64,000 nucleotides of DNA from Parasphingorhabdus sp. SCSIO 66989 (GCF_032852305.1 NZ_CP136594.1:496001-560000); one strand, 5' to 3'. Positions 8,304 to 15,592 are shown, numbered from the stretch's first letter. Notes: a model not told the origin generated them from the letters alone. Numbers and translations are program-made.

Positions 8304-8474
8304 ATGGCCGCTGGGCGGAAGGCCATGGAAGAGCGGTTGGATCAGGTATTGGCAGCAGCAGAGCAAAGGGCATCCCAGCGCCCCCATTTTGATCGGTATC
8401 TTTGGTTATATGGGCCGATTGCAATCATGACTGTCTTGGCATTGGGCATGTATGCCGGGACATTGCTACCCTGA
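8304..8474 (+). CDS. Small putative membrane protein beside tracrRNA
   Basis: From the first ATG the product is 56 residues. A charged, probably coiled-coil part (MEERLDQVLAAAEQRASQR) is followed by one hydrophobic helix (YGPIAIMTVLALGMYAGTLL) at the C-terminus. The frame is already open from 8232, and a GAAGGGG ribosome binding sequence at 8232-8238 sits 8 bp before an in-frame ATC at 8247. No ATG, GTG or TTG exists between them. Translation could therefore begin at a non-standard codon and give about 75 residues, or an original start was mutated. The function is unknown. The position between tracrRNA and the next small gene suggests part of the CRISPR or replicon cargo. Confidence 0.5.
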   Translation: MAAGRKAMEERLDQVLAAAEQRASQRPHFDRYLWLYGPIAIMTVLALGMYAGTLLP

Positions 8475-8781
8475 CAGTGTAGAACGCGCATCACCGCACA
8501 TCAGCCTCAAAAGGAGAAAACCAGGCAGCCATAATCCAGATAAGCCAATCGAGCATTTCCTTGGCACGCAAAACAATGCTCTCAGCCTTGAAGAAAAGCA
8601 GAAAATCATCATCGGCTCATTGTGGTTGAAATGTGTTTACACAAGCGAGCGTGAAGCACGAGACCTGATGAGGGATATCACCTTCTTCGTGAAAGACCCG
8701 GAAGAACGCAAGATCATGCAACCGGTTTTGGATGCCTTTGAGAAAGTAAGCATCTTTGATGAACATATCTGGCGTGATTGA
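8452..8781 (+). CDS. Hypothetical small protein next to the CRISPR locus
   Basis: The frame encodes up to 109 residues. The second half looks like a real folded helical protein (LSLEEKQKIIIGSLWLKCVY, then REARDLMRDITFFVKDPEER, then VLDAFEKVSIFDEHIW). The first 40 residues are poor in normal composition and overlap the preceding small gene by 23 bp, so the true start is uncertain. An AAAAGGAG sequence near 8510 has no ATG at the right distance. I do not recognise the family. It lies between the tracrRNA and the iterons and is probably cotranscribed with the preceding small membrane protein. Confidence 0.45.
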   Translation: MPGHCYPDSVERASPHISLKRRKPGSHNPDKPIEHFLGTQNNALSLEEKQKIIIGSLWLKCVYTSEREARDLMRDITFFVKDPEERKIMQPVLDAFEKVSIFDEHIWRD

Positions 8782-8907
8782 ACCATCTTTCTCCATAGAT
8801 TCATATAAACATCAGTGCGTTAAGACGTTAATATCTAGGTTAGACAGTTAAGAGCGGGATGAGTGCGCTAAACTCCCTATGAAACCACGAGTCGCCAAAA
8901 TCTTGCT

Positions 8908-9167
8908 GTTCCTGAAAGGTCGGTGATCTGTTCCTGAAGGGTCGTTGACGCGTTCCTGATGGATCGTTGATGTGTTCCCAATATGTCGTTGGGCGACGAT
9001 ATGGAGTTCCCATTGTGTCGAAACCTCAAACTACGCCAAGTTGATGGTTGCCAAATTGAATCACTTTCCAATGGCTTGCGGCGAAAGAGGTTCAATGTGC
9101 GTTTCGTTAGTCGATCTGGCCGATCTCGGTTCTACCTATGTGGCGACGATCACGACATATTGGGAAC
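8908..9167. other. Iteron cluster: putative plasmid replication origin (oriV)
   Basis: Four head-to-tail 22-bp units start at 8908, 8930, 8952 and 8974. Each begins GTTCC and carries a GGTCGTTGA-like end (GTTCCTGAAAGGTCGGTGAT, then GAAGGGTCGTTGAC, then GATGGATCGTTGAT, then CAATATGTCGTTG). A fifth, inverted copy matching unit 4 exactly over 15 bp (GTTCCCAATATGTCG) lies at 9153-9167. The cluster is directly downstream of repA. Tandem repeats of one helical-turn multiple beside an RPA-type initiator gene are the classic layout of an iteron origin. RepA binding is inferred. Confidence 0.75.
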
Positions 9168-9236
9168 GCCCCTCCCCTGCCCCGTGGCTGTATATGCCAT
9201 ACAGGCGGTGTGATTTCCCGATCTATCCTCTCGCAA

Positions 9237-10520
9237 TTACAGGCTATGGCGGTTGCGGGCATGGTGGCGCTTGACCCAACCGATAAAGGCTTTTTGCCAG
9301 TTGGCCGGAACCCTGCTTGTATCTGCATTGACCCAGGCTTCAAACTCGGCATGCAGTGTGTAAAGGTCCCAGCCTGGGCATTCACGACGAAGCAAATCGC
9401 GAGTGTCCTCGGTAATGATCCCTCTGGTATCGTCATAGCGCAGTCCCGCGCCGACATTCCGCAGTAGCGCGCGGGTATCAACGAAGGAGGCGCTGTCGGC
9501 ATCATTGGTGGTCTGCTTGGCTCCCCTGCCCTGCCCGCAATTGCCAGGGCTTACATGCTTTTGCTTCTGCGGAGCGTGTTCGGAATGTTTCCTCGAGGAA
9601 ACATTGGCTCCTTTGGCTTTCACAGACTCCGCGGTCGTTGTCGTGCCCTTCATAGTGATGGTGCTATCTGCAGCGGCAGTAGCGCTATTTTCCCGTCGCA
9701 TGCGGATAAGAGGTTCGCCCTCCCCTGCCCTGTTTTCGACCAATAGCTGGTAGCCGGGAATAGCGTTTTTGTCGGCGAGCTTGAGTATCTCGAATTTGAA
9801 GCGGCGATATTGCCCCTCTGCTCCTGACTTCTCAAACAGTGTCGGCATAGAGATGGCAAAGCCCTTCTCCCCTGCCCCGCCTGCGTGTTCACGGGCCACC
9901 TTATAGAGCCAGCGCTCGCGCCCACCGGTAATGTCAAAATAGGCGCGGTCAATGGCGAGCACCCCACCCTTCATCAAGACGCCTTCATAGAACCAGTTCG
10001 ACAGCTCCAGCGTCATGCCGCGGCTGCGTTCGGTGCGTTCATCGACCAGTTGCGTCCAGCCATCAAGCCAGCTGAATGTGGCTTCGCGACGATTCTCGGC
10101 ACGGATATTGGTCTTGATGGTTGTCGATACAAGGCGGTCAAGTGCCTGTCCCAAAAGTTCATAGGCACGGCCCGTGGTCGGGCGGCCAATGGCACGCAGC
10201 AGATCATAGGGCATGATGTGGAGCTTGCGCGGAATATCATTGGTGCCACGTCGTGCCATATCCGCCAGCATGGAAGCGCAATAGATGAGAACATCTGCGT
10301 CCCATATCGTTGCCATGCCGTAATCAGGATTGGCTGACACATGGACCCAGAGCTTGCCATCCGGGCTGGTGTAGTCAATTGGCTTGGTCCGGCGTGTTTT
10401 TGCCAGCGAGAAAAAGGGGCGCTCCATCATTTCGCGCTGATCACGGAAATTGAGGTCAGCAATATAGGGCAGGAACAGGTCAAACTGTTCATTCACCGAC
10501 TGGCGCTTGGCGCGGCTCAT
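9237..10520 (-). CDS. repA: Plasmid replication initiator RepA (RPA family)
   Basis: The protein starts replication by binding iterons at the origin. The 427-residue product opens with MSRAKRQSVNEQFDLFLPYI and has the RPA-family body: DQREMMERPFFSLAKTRR, the conserved IDYTSPDGKLWVHVSA, YGMATIWDADVLIYC, and paired winged-helix regions (RKLHIMPYDLLRAIGRPTTG). The C-terminal third is low in recognisable motifs and has a Trp-rich end. Iterons lie just past its 3' end, and a parS-like palindrome sits inside the gene at 9586-9603. The gene closes a leftward run parA, parD, parE, parB, repA. No damage is visible, so it may still be functional even though the surroundings appear chromosomal. Confidence 0.92.
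   Translation of the reverse strand: MSRAKRQSVNEQFDLFLPYIADLNFRDQREMMERPFFSLAKTRRTKPIDYTSPDGKLWVHVSANPDYGMATIWDADVLIYCASMLADMARRGTNDIPRKLHIMPYDLLRAIGRPTTGRAYELLGQALDRLVSTTIKTNIRAENRREATFSWLDGWTQLVDERTERSRGMTLELSNWFYEGVLMKGGVLAIDRAYFDITGGRERWLYKVAREHAGGAGEKGFAISMPTLFEKSGAEGQYRRFKFEILKLADKNAIPGYQLLVENRAGEGEPLIRMRRENSATAAADSTITMKGTTTTAESVKAKGANVSSRKHSEHAPQKQKHVSPGNCGQGRGAKQTTNDADSASFVDTRALLRNVGAGLRYDDTRGIITEDTRDLLRRECPGWDLYTLHAEFEAWVNADTSRVPANWQKAFIGWVKRHHARNRHSL
9586..9603. other. parS-like palindrome 1 (inside repA)
   Basis: TGTTTCCTCGAGGAAACA is a perfect 18-bp palindrome. It has the outer TGTTTC/GAAACA of the classical parS consensus but a CTCGAG centre instead of ACGTGA. It differs from the other two copies only in the central two bases. 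It is probably a ParB binding site. Confidence 0.65.
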
Positions 10521-10560
10521 GGGCTTGGCTTTCTGGTGATGGGGCAGGGCGGTGAACCGA

Positions 10561-10578
10561 TGTTTCCTGCAGGAAACA
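10561..10578. other. parS-like palindrome 2 (between parB and repA)
   Basis: TGTTTCCTGCAGGAAACA is a perfect 18-bp palindrome located 41 bp upstream of the repA start codon. ParB binding here could both mark the centromere and modulate repA expression. The site is seen; the function is inferred. Confidence 0.68.
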
Positions 10579-10637
10579 TTTTGCCCGAAGCCGGGAAACC
10601 GGGCTTCCGTGCCGTTAGAAGGGCAGGGTGAGCCATG

Positions 10638-11750
10638 CTAGCCAATATCACGCCCCTGTTTCTTGAGTAGGGCCAATGCCTCTTTGAAACTGCGGGCCAG
10701 TTCGGCTTCGCTTGCCCCTGATCCTGCATGCAGGCGAATGGTCACGCCCTGTCGATTGGCGCTCTGGATGCTGAGGGCTAGGCGGCCCATTTTGCTCGCA
10801 AAGCTCACCGGCTCAAAGGCCGGGGCAGGGGAGAGCGCGCTATCGCTTTTATGCAACATAGCAATAATCGCCGCGGCGTCTGGCAGGGGCTCATCCTGGT
10901 CTCGCATCTCTTTGAGTGTCGCCTTTACTGTAGCGATATTGTTTCGGACCAACGGGCCGGTTTTAGCATCATCTAAGGCCTGCGCCAGCTTATAGGCCGG
11001 GTTGAGCGCTAGGCCCTGCCAGTCGGGAAAGCAGGTAAGCAGATCATCGGGCAGGGTGGCGACTTTTAACATCTTGGAGAGCCAGCCCTTGGAAATCTTC
11101 AGCCGTTCGGCCATGCGCGTTTGATGATTGCCATAATGCGCGGTCAGTGCATGGGCGTAATTGCGTGCACGCTCAATATCCGAGACATCTTTGCGCGCGC
11201 GGTTTTCAATATCGGCGAGGCGGAACGCAGCCTCATCATCAAGATCGGCCACTTGTGCCAAGAGCTTCATATCGGGATAGCTGTTGGCGCGTAGCCAGCT
11301 GATGGCGAAATGGCGGCGGGTGCCAGCGATCAGCTCATAGTCATGGCCCTTTTTGCGTGCTGCCTTGTCATCGACCCTGCGCACCACCACCGGCACTTTC
11401 TGCCCGCCCTCGGCGATGATCGAGTCAATCAGATCGTGGCAATTGTCGGCATTGATCTGCGCCTGGATTCGAGCATTGCCGGACCAGATGCGGACCTTTG
11501 CAGGGTCAAGCAATAGCTGGGTTACCTGTTTGACCTCGCCCGACGCAATGCGTGCCAGAGCGCTTTCGCGGCCCAACAGGCTGGTGCTGGCGCGGCGGCT
11601 TGATGTGTTAGCACTGTCTGCGCGCTGAGTCGGAGTAGGGGGAGCGCTTGTCGATGCGCCGTCCTTGGTTGCTGCAGTTTCTGCATCGGCACCTTCCTCG
11701 ACCTCATCGGCCAAAAGGCTAGCCAGATAATCGCTTTGTTTGCGTGCCAT
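10638..11750 (-). CDS. parB: Plasmid partition protein ParB
   Basis: ParB binds centromere sites and is moved by ParA. The 370-residue product has the ParB/Srx N-terminal domain (KVPVVVRRVDDK, ELIAGTRRHFAISWL), where the LIAGTRR box corresponds to the CTP-binding and clamp region. A central helix-turn-helix follows (NHQTRMAERLKISKGWLSKM), then a C-terminal dimerisation part. The Met at 11750 is chosen because a good GGAG ribosome binding sequence precedes it. The frame extends further upstream to 11861, but that part has no ParB character. An unstructured Ala/Thr-rich leader fills about residues 12-60. Three parS-like palindromes lie nearby. Confidence 0.92.
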   Translation of the reverse strand: MARKQSDYLASLLADEVEEGADAETAATKDGASTSAPPTPTQRADSANTSSRRASTSLLGRESALARIASGEVKQVTQLLLDPAKVRIWSGNARIQAQINADNCHDLIDSIIAEGGQKVPVVVRRVDDKAARKKGHDYELIAGTRRHFAISWLRANSYPDMKLLAQVADLDDEAAFRLADIENRARKDVSDIERARNYAHALTAHYGNHQTRMAERLKISKGWLSKMLKVATLPDDLLTCFPDWQGLALNPAYKLAQALDDAKTGPLVRNNIATVKATLKEMRDQDEPLPDAAAIIAMLHKSDSALSPAPAFEPVSFASKMGRLALSIQSANRQGVTIRLHAGSGASEAELARSFKEALALLKKQGRDIG

Positions 11751-11835
11751 CAGGCTGCTCCTTTCCAATTTGCAGCGAATATAACCCAGAACGCTATAAG
11801 AACGTCGTGTTGTAGGAAAGAGCCGTGATTTGCCA

Positions 11836-12159
11836 TCATAGCGCCTCCATGCGTTCGGCAAGCCGGGCGGGTTGGTCCATATGCTGGCTCAGGATGGCGA
11901 TGATCAATGCGCGATCATCCTGGGGCCGTATGAAATACAGTTTGTGCATCTTGCATCGCAGAACAAATATTGGGCCATCTTGCCCCGCAATCCCTTTTAC
12001 CGCTTTGACTAAAGGTGTGCCATCGGCGCATTGCCGCATTCCATCGATTAGTGCATGACCATAGCGGCGTGCTTGCTCCACACCCCATTGCCGCCGGGAA
12101 TAGCGGATAATGGTCTCATAATCGGCGAGGGCCAATGGATGCAAGGTGAAGCGGGTCAA
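11836..12159 (-). CDS. parE: RelE/ParE family toxin
   Basis: The 107-residue product has the ParE/RelE fold signature: FTLHPLALADYETIIRYSRR at the start and KLYFIRPQDDRALIIAILSQ at the C-terminal strand, ending in MDQPARLAERM. ParE toxins block DNA gyrase and RelE toxins cut mRNA; the sequence fits ParE better. The start overlaps the end of the antitoxin gene by 4 bp (ATGA), the usual coupling in such pairs. It lies between parA and parB, an unusual place for a post-segregational killing module. It appears intact. Confidence 0.85.
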   Translation of the reverse strand: MTRFTLHPLALADYETIIRYSRRQWGVEQARRYGHALIDGMRQCADGTPLVKAVKGIAGQDGPIFVLRCKMHKLYFIRPQDDRALIIAILSQHMDQPARLAERMEAL

Positions 12160-12572
12160 ACAGGGTCATCCTCGTCCAATATCCGTTCCATGACCTCTTC
12201 CAGATCGACGGTGACTGCATTGCCCGTCAGCGCCTCCCTGGCGCGGCGTTGCATTTCGGCGGCAAAAGCATCCCACTGCTTGCGCTGTTCCGGCGACATA
12301 TCATCAGGGTCCATGTCTTCCAGCCTGCCCAGAGCGAATTCCCCCAGCGGGCGATTATCGACCCAGGGTTCATCGCCCCATTGCGCTCCATCGGGCACTG
12401 CGCCGGGAAAGGGTTGTTTGACCGTCTTGTCAGATTGGGCAGCCCTGGCCTGTTGCGGCTCGGGAAACAGCCGTTCCAGTGCATATTGCCGGATCGTCTT
12501 GCCTTCCAGCGCTGCCATGGCCTTGAGCGCTTTATGTTGGTTCTCGCTGATGTCGATGGTCAGTCTGCTCAT
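12156..12572 (-). CDS. parD: Antitoxin of the ParE-like toxin (RHH type)
   Basis: The 138-residue product begins MSRLTIDISENQHKALKAM and continues GKTIRQYALERLF, a ribbon-helix-helix DNA-binding domain as in ParD. The tail is long, acidic and Pro-rich and would wrap and neutralise the toxin. A strong ribosome binding sequence (GGAGG) precedes the start. It is longer than a usual ParD (about 80 residues), with an extra helical insert (PDDMSPEQRKQWDAFAAEMQ). The pair probably represses its own promoter, which would lie in 12573-12700 with the parS-like site 3. Confidence 0.82.
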   Translation of the reverse strand: MSRLTIDISENQHKALKAMAALEGKTIRQYALERLFPEPQQARAAQSDKTVKQPFPGAVPDGAQWGDEPWVDNRPLGEFALGRLEDMDPDDMSPEQRKQWDAFAAEMQRRAREALTGNAVTVDLEEVMERILDEDDPV

Positions 12573-12607
12573 ACAAGCCTCCTTGATGCAGCCCTATTTC
12601 CGGGCGA

Positions 12608-12625
12608 AGTTTCCTGCAGGAAACA
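12608..12625. other. parS-like palindrome 3 (upstream of parD)
   Basis: GTTTCCTGCAGGAAAC is perfect over 16 bp (12609-12624); only the outermost T of the 18-mer is changed. The core is identical to copy 2. It lies 36 bp upstream of the antitoxin start and downstream of parA. Confidence 0.62.
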
Positions 12626-12627
12626 TA

Positions 12628-12665
12628 CCATCATTCCCACATTTTCGCAAATGTGGGAATGATGG
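12628..12665. terminator. Perfect 17-bp hairpin downstream of parA
   Basis: The arms 12628-12644 and 12649-12665 are exact complements (CCATCATTCCCACATTT and its complement) around a TCGC loop. It lies between parA and the antitoxin gene, next to parS-like site 3. There is no T-run on the leftward side, so it may be a factor-dependent terminator, an mRNA processing or stability element, or a cruciform near the centromere rather than a simple terminator. Confidence 0.5.
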
Positions 12666-12713
12666 CGCTCTTGGATGCCCCTGATTGCAGGCATAGTAAT
12701 CATGATTGGCGTC

Positions 12714-13925
12714 TTAGGGGCCATTGATCACCTCTTCGGCGCTGGCAGGGGAGGCGACACCCCAGCTGCGCCGCACCAGTGCTTCTATTTGCGCCATGGT
12801 CTCGTTGAGATTGGTCTTGCAGCGCTTATGGGTTTTGGCGGTGCCAATCGGTTGATGGAGCTCATAAACCGTCATCATGCGGAGCGCAGCATGGCTGATT
12901 TCCGCGCTTTCCAGTATCGCCACCGGGAGCAGGGCAGGGCCGAAGGTCTGCTCCATAATCTGTCGCACCATGGCGTGGCTCGGGTCGTTACTGTCAAATT
13001 TGCTGCAGATCAGCCGGACAAAATCATAATGCACCTCAATGCCCGCCTGGGTTAGCTGCGCCGCCACCTGTTCCATCATCGAGAGAAATTGGACCGTAGA
13101 GCAGAAATCCGGCGTGGTTGCGGCTAGCGGCACTAATAGCGCATTGGCCGCCTGCATCACCGCGAGGCTGATAGTGCCGAGGGCAGGGGGGGGATCAAGC
13201 AGAACAATATCATAATTACTCGCCAGATCGGCAAGTCCCGCTTTGAGCTTGCGGAAGCGCGTCGCCAGTACCGAACCGCCATCGGCACCGGCGGCAGCAA
13301 GTTCATATTCAACGTCGAACAGTTCAAGGTTGGACGGGATGAGGTCGACATTGGGCCAGGGCGTTTTCTGCACCGCATAGAACAGATCATGCTCGGTCGG
13401 ATCGATAGAGAGATAGGGATAGAGCGTTTGTTCGCGCCGAATGTTGAAATGCGGATTAAAGCCAAACAGCGTCGTCGTTGTTGCCTGGCTATCGCAATCG
13501 ACCACGAGCACACGATAGCCCTGCACCGCGAAATAATGCGCCAAATGAGTAGTGACGGTAGACTTGCCGACACCACCCTTGAAGTTCTGCACCGCGATAA
13601 TCGCCGGAACGTCAAGCGGAGCGCGAGCAGGGGAGGCGCCCAACACTTCGCGCATATTGAGCAGCGCCTCAATCGAGTAGCCGGGGCGACGGCCATTTTC
13701 TGTTGGTAGGGGAGGGGGGAGGCGCCCATCTTCCTCTGCCATGCGGATGCGATTGGTCGAACAACCAAGCAGCGAAGCGGCCTCGGCAATGCCGTAACGC
13801 ACTGCCAGCGCCTTTCGCGATTCCGGTAAAAACGCCTGCCGCCGCAAGCGCTCAATCATCTTCTCTCCAGCCTGCGCCATCTCGGCGATGCGTTCTACTT
13901 CAGAAGAGATAGATTTTGAATGCAT
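12714..13925 (-). CDS. parA: Plasmid partition ATPase ParA (type Ia)
   Basis: ParA is the ATPase that positions plasmid copies. The 403-residue product has an N-terminal DNA-binding segment of the MerR-like kind (GIAEAASLLGCSTNRIRMAE, about residues 45-65), then the deviant Walker A box KGGVGKST (about 116-123). Next come Walker A' (VVDCDSQATT, about 141-150) and Walker B (DIVLLDPPPALG). The long N-terminus marks type Ia ParA, which also represses its own operon. The gene is first in the leftward maintenance run. An ATP-dependent role with ParB and the parS-like sites is well supported by family knowledge. Confidence 0.95.
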   Translation of the reverse strand: MHSKSISSEVERIAEMAQAGEKMIERLRRQAFLPESRKALAVRYGIAEAASLLGCSTNRIRMAEEDGRLPPPLPTENGRRPGYSIEALLNMREVLGASPARAPLDVPAIIAVQNFKGGVGKSTVTTHLAHYFAVQGYRVLVVDCDSQATTTTLFGFNPHFNIRREQTLYPYLSIDPTEHDLFYAVQKTPWPNVDLIPSNLELFDVEYELAAAGADGGSVLATRFRKLKAGLADLASNYDIVLLDPPPALGTISLAVMQAANALLVPLAATTPDFCSTVQFLSMMEQVAAQLTQAGIEVHYDFVRLICSKFDSNDPSHAMVRQIMEQTFGPALLPVAILESAEISHAALRMMTVYELHQPIGTAKTHKRCKTNLNETMAQIEALVRRSWGVASPASAEEVINGP

Positions 13926-14467
13926 TCCCGAGCCTCATGGGATAGTTGAATGTTTCTTTTCCCATAGTGCACATTTTTGCTTCAGTCCAGGCCTTGCAGA
14001 GCATTGATCAGGGCCTGGTGTCTGGCAGAAGGTCGCTCCTTCTGTCTATCCATTCAGCGCAAAAGAACCTGGTACCGGTCATTCAGAAAGCGGTGAAGAA
14101 CCAAAACAGCCGTTTGCAAGCATGGGCACAGCTTATTCCAGCACGGACCCGACCACAGCGCAAACCAATGTGCTCGCCGAAATATTCGATCTATAGATTG
14201 CTGAACGACGATCCCAAATTTTTCCCTCTCTCCGATGATGCTGGAAAGTCATGCGGTGATTTCGGTTCCATACCTAAGGGTGAGGAAGTGGCTTGGCTTT
14301 CCCCATCGGGGAAAGCGGAAAATATTTTGGTGCATTAGGGACCATCTCTCCCGGCCCTCAAGAGACTGATGAAAGTTTGCAGCAAGGAGAGCGATTTGAG
14401 GGTAACGGGCAGTAAAATAAGTCCCTTGGGAGAGAGCACACCGAACGCGGCAACCGGGGGCAAAAAT
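13926..14467. other. Region without a convincing gene upstream of parA
   Basis: A 130-codon open frame at 13946-14338 on the plus strand has no family signature and odd composition, and is probably not a gene. A perfect 9-bp hairpin GCTTTCCCC-ATC-GGGGAAAGC lies at 14296-14316. The parA promoter must lie within this stretch, close to 13926-13990. Confidence 0.4.
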
Positions 14468-14597
14468 GGATTAATATCAATGACTTGCGGCGGGCACATT
14501 GGTGACACATGTGACACATTTGTACCGCAAGCGCGCTAACTCCCTAATATGTATAGACATATACATGTGTGACAATGTACTACATACGGAAAATATA
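14468..14597 (-). repeat. Right arm of the long-range inverted repeat
   Basis: It carries the exact 23-bp inverted partner of 2069-2091 at 14564-14586, then diverged similarity inward (TTAGCGCG, ACAAATGTGTCAC, CAATGTGCC, GTCATTGA when read on the minus strand). Together with the left arm it brackets the CRISPR-Cas and Rep/Par block. Confidence 0.7.
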
Positions 14598-14810
14598 GGT
14601 CGATGATTTGCGTATACCCATGAGGCGATTTTTTTGAGTCCATCAGCCCTGTTCAAAGAGTTGCGTGTGGCGGAGCGAAAACCAATCTTCTTCTTGGGTC
14701 AGACCCCTGGTACAGTTTTGTCGCAGCTTCTCGTTGTTTGTTTTGCGTGGGGAGATGACATCGGCTTTCATCTATGCAACATAACCCTGCCGCATCGAAA
14801 ACGCGGCGCG

Positions 14811-14950
14811 GGGCGTGGTAACCCTGATGCACGACTGAGCCTTGGCCAGAGCATTCTGGCCGGGTCGCTGTCGTGCATGTCCAAGGCTCTGCCCAAAGAC
14901 GGCAGCGCGCTCGGACTCAGTCGCGGGTGTTACCACGGCCCGGCTTTTTG
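14811..14950 (+). ncRNA. Highly structured RNA or leader element
   Basis: GGGCGTGGTAAC (14811-14822) pairs with GTTACCACGGCCC (14929-14941) as a closing stem, followed by a short T-run. Inside are TGCACGAC/GTCGTGCA (14828-14835 with 14870-14877), GAGCCTTGG/CCAAGGCTC (14837-14845 with 14881-14889), GGCCAGA-GCAT-TCTGGCC (14844-14861), CTGCC/GGCAG (about 14889-14905) and CGACTGAG/CTCAGTCG (14832-14839 with 14916-14923). Several of these exclude each other or form a pseudoknot. It ends 24 bp before a strong AGGAGG-ATG start, so it is either an independent RNA or a switching leader. No known RNA family is recognised. Confidence 0.55.
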
Positions 14951-14973
14951 AAGGTCGGCTTAGGAGGTAATAA

Positions 14974-15237
14974 ATGCGAATTCGGATGAGCGGCGCTTAT
15001 AGCGCGCATGAGTTTCTGGACGCTATGGACTGTATCGTACAGACACTGGTCGCAAATGGGATGGACGAGATCCGTAACCCTAACATTTATATCAATCCAT
15101 ATCGTAACTGCGAGCTTTTGACGTTTCATGATCAGGATATGGGCAAGGAATTCAAGCTGTTAGAGTATCAGGGAAGAAGCAAGCGTGAGTTTGTCAGGAT
15201 GTCGCCCAGGGTCCAGCCTGTTTTTGAAAAGGAATAA
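14974..15237 (+). CDS. Hypothetical small protein downstream of structured RNA
   Basis: The 87-residue product begins MRIRMSGAYSAHEFLDAMDC and has a hydrophilic, mixed alpha/beta look (NPNIYINPYRNCELLTFHDQ). A near-perfect AGGAGG ribosome binding sequence (14962-14967) sits 6 bp before the ATG, strong evidence for translation. It follows the structured RNA, and the next small gene starts 4 bp after its stop, so the two form a transcriptional unit. The family is not recognised. Confidence 0.6.
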   Translation: MRIRMSGAYSAHEFLDAMDCIVQTLVANGMDEIRNPNIYINPYRNCELLTFHDQDMGKEFKLLEYQGRSKREFVRMSPRVQPVFEKE

Positions 15238-15241
15238 TGTG

Positions 15242-15451
15242 ATGACCGAGAAAAAGACCGGGGACTCTGCGCGTACAAACCCAGATCGGCGCTGGAGCGT
15301 AGAATATTGCCTTGATGAAAGGAATATGGACATGGGTTCCGTCCTTTTCAGGATCGGGCGCAAATACCAGATCACCGCTGAGGAGGCGGACTTCATCGCC
15401 GGTGGCCATGGTATCTGGCCTTGCAGCAAGGCCTGCATTGCCAAAAAATGA
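15242..15451 (+). CDS. Hypothetical small protein, second gene of the unit
   Basis: The 69-residue product begins MTEKKTGDSARTNPDRRWSV and ends with a Cys pair (GIWPCSKACIAKK). The ATG at 15242 is preceded by AAGGAA and lies 4 bp after the previous stop. The frame is open further upstream inside the preceding gene, but that start is unlikely. The middle (GRKYQITAEEADFIAGGHGI) resembles a helix-turn pattern but not a clear family. Function unknown. Confidence 0.5.
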   Translation: MTEKKTGDSARTNPDRRWSVEYCLDERNMDMGSVLFRIGRKYQITAEEADFIAGGHGIWPCSKACIAKK

Positions 15452-15592
15452 TACTCTTTGCAGCTGCTGGCTGTACATCCGACAATGATCATTATGAATC
15501 ATCGCCGGTCCGCACCCAAGACACAGATTGCAGTTAAGACTTAAGAATCAAATACTCAAAGAACAGTAAGTCAAGGTTCATGCCGAGAAGGG

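Noticed and set aside
13946-14338. 130-codon open frame upstream of parA
   Set aside because: No motif, odd composition and no family resemblance; probably chance.
14811-14941. Integron attC site as an explanation of the GTTAC-type inverted repeat
   Set aside because: The RYYYAAC and GTTRRRY core sites are not matched and there is no integrase or cassette pattern.
14811-14950. Retron msr-msd RNA
   Set aside because: No reverse transcriptase gene is found nearby on either strand.
14634-14951. 105-codon open frame over the structured RNA
   Set aside because: Its second half is the strongly paired RNA region, and the amino acid pattern is not protein-like.
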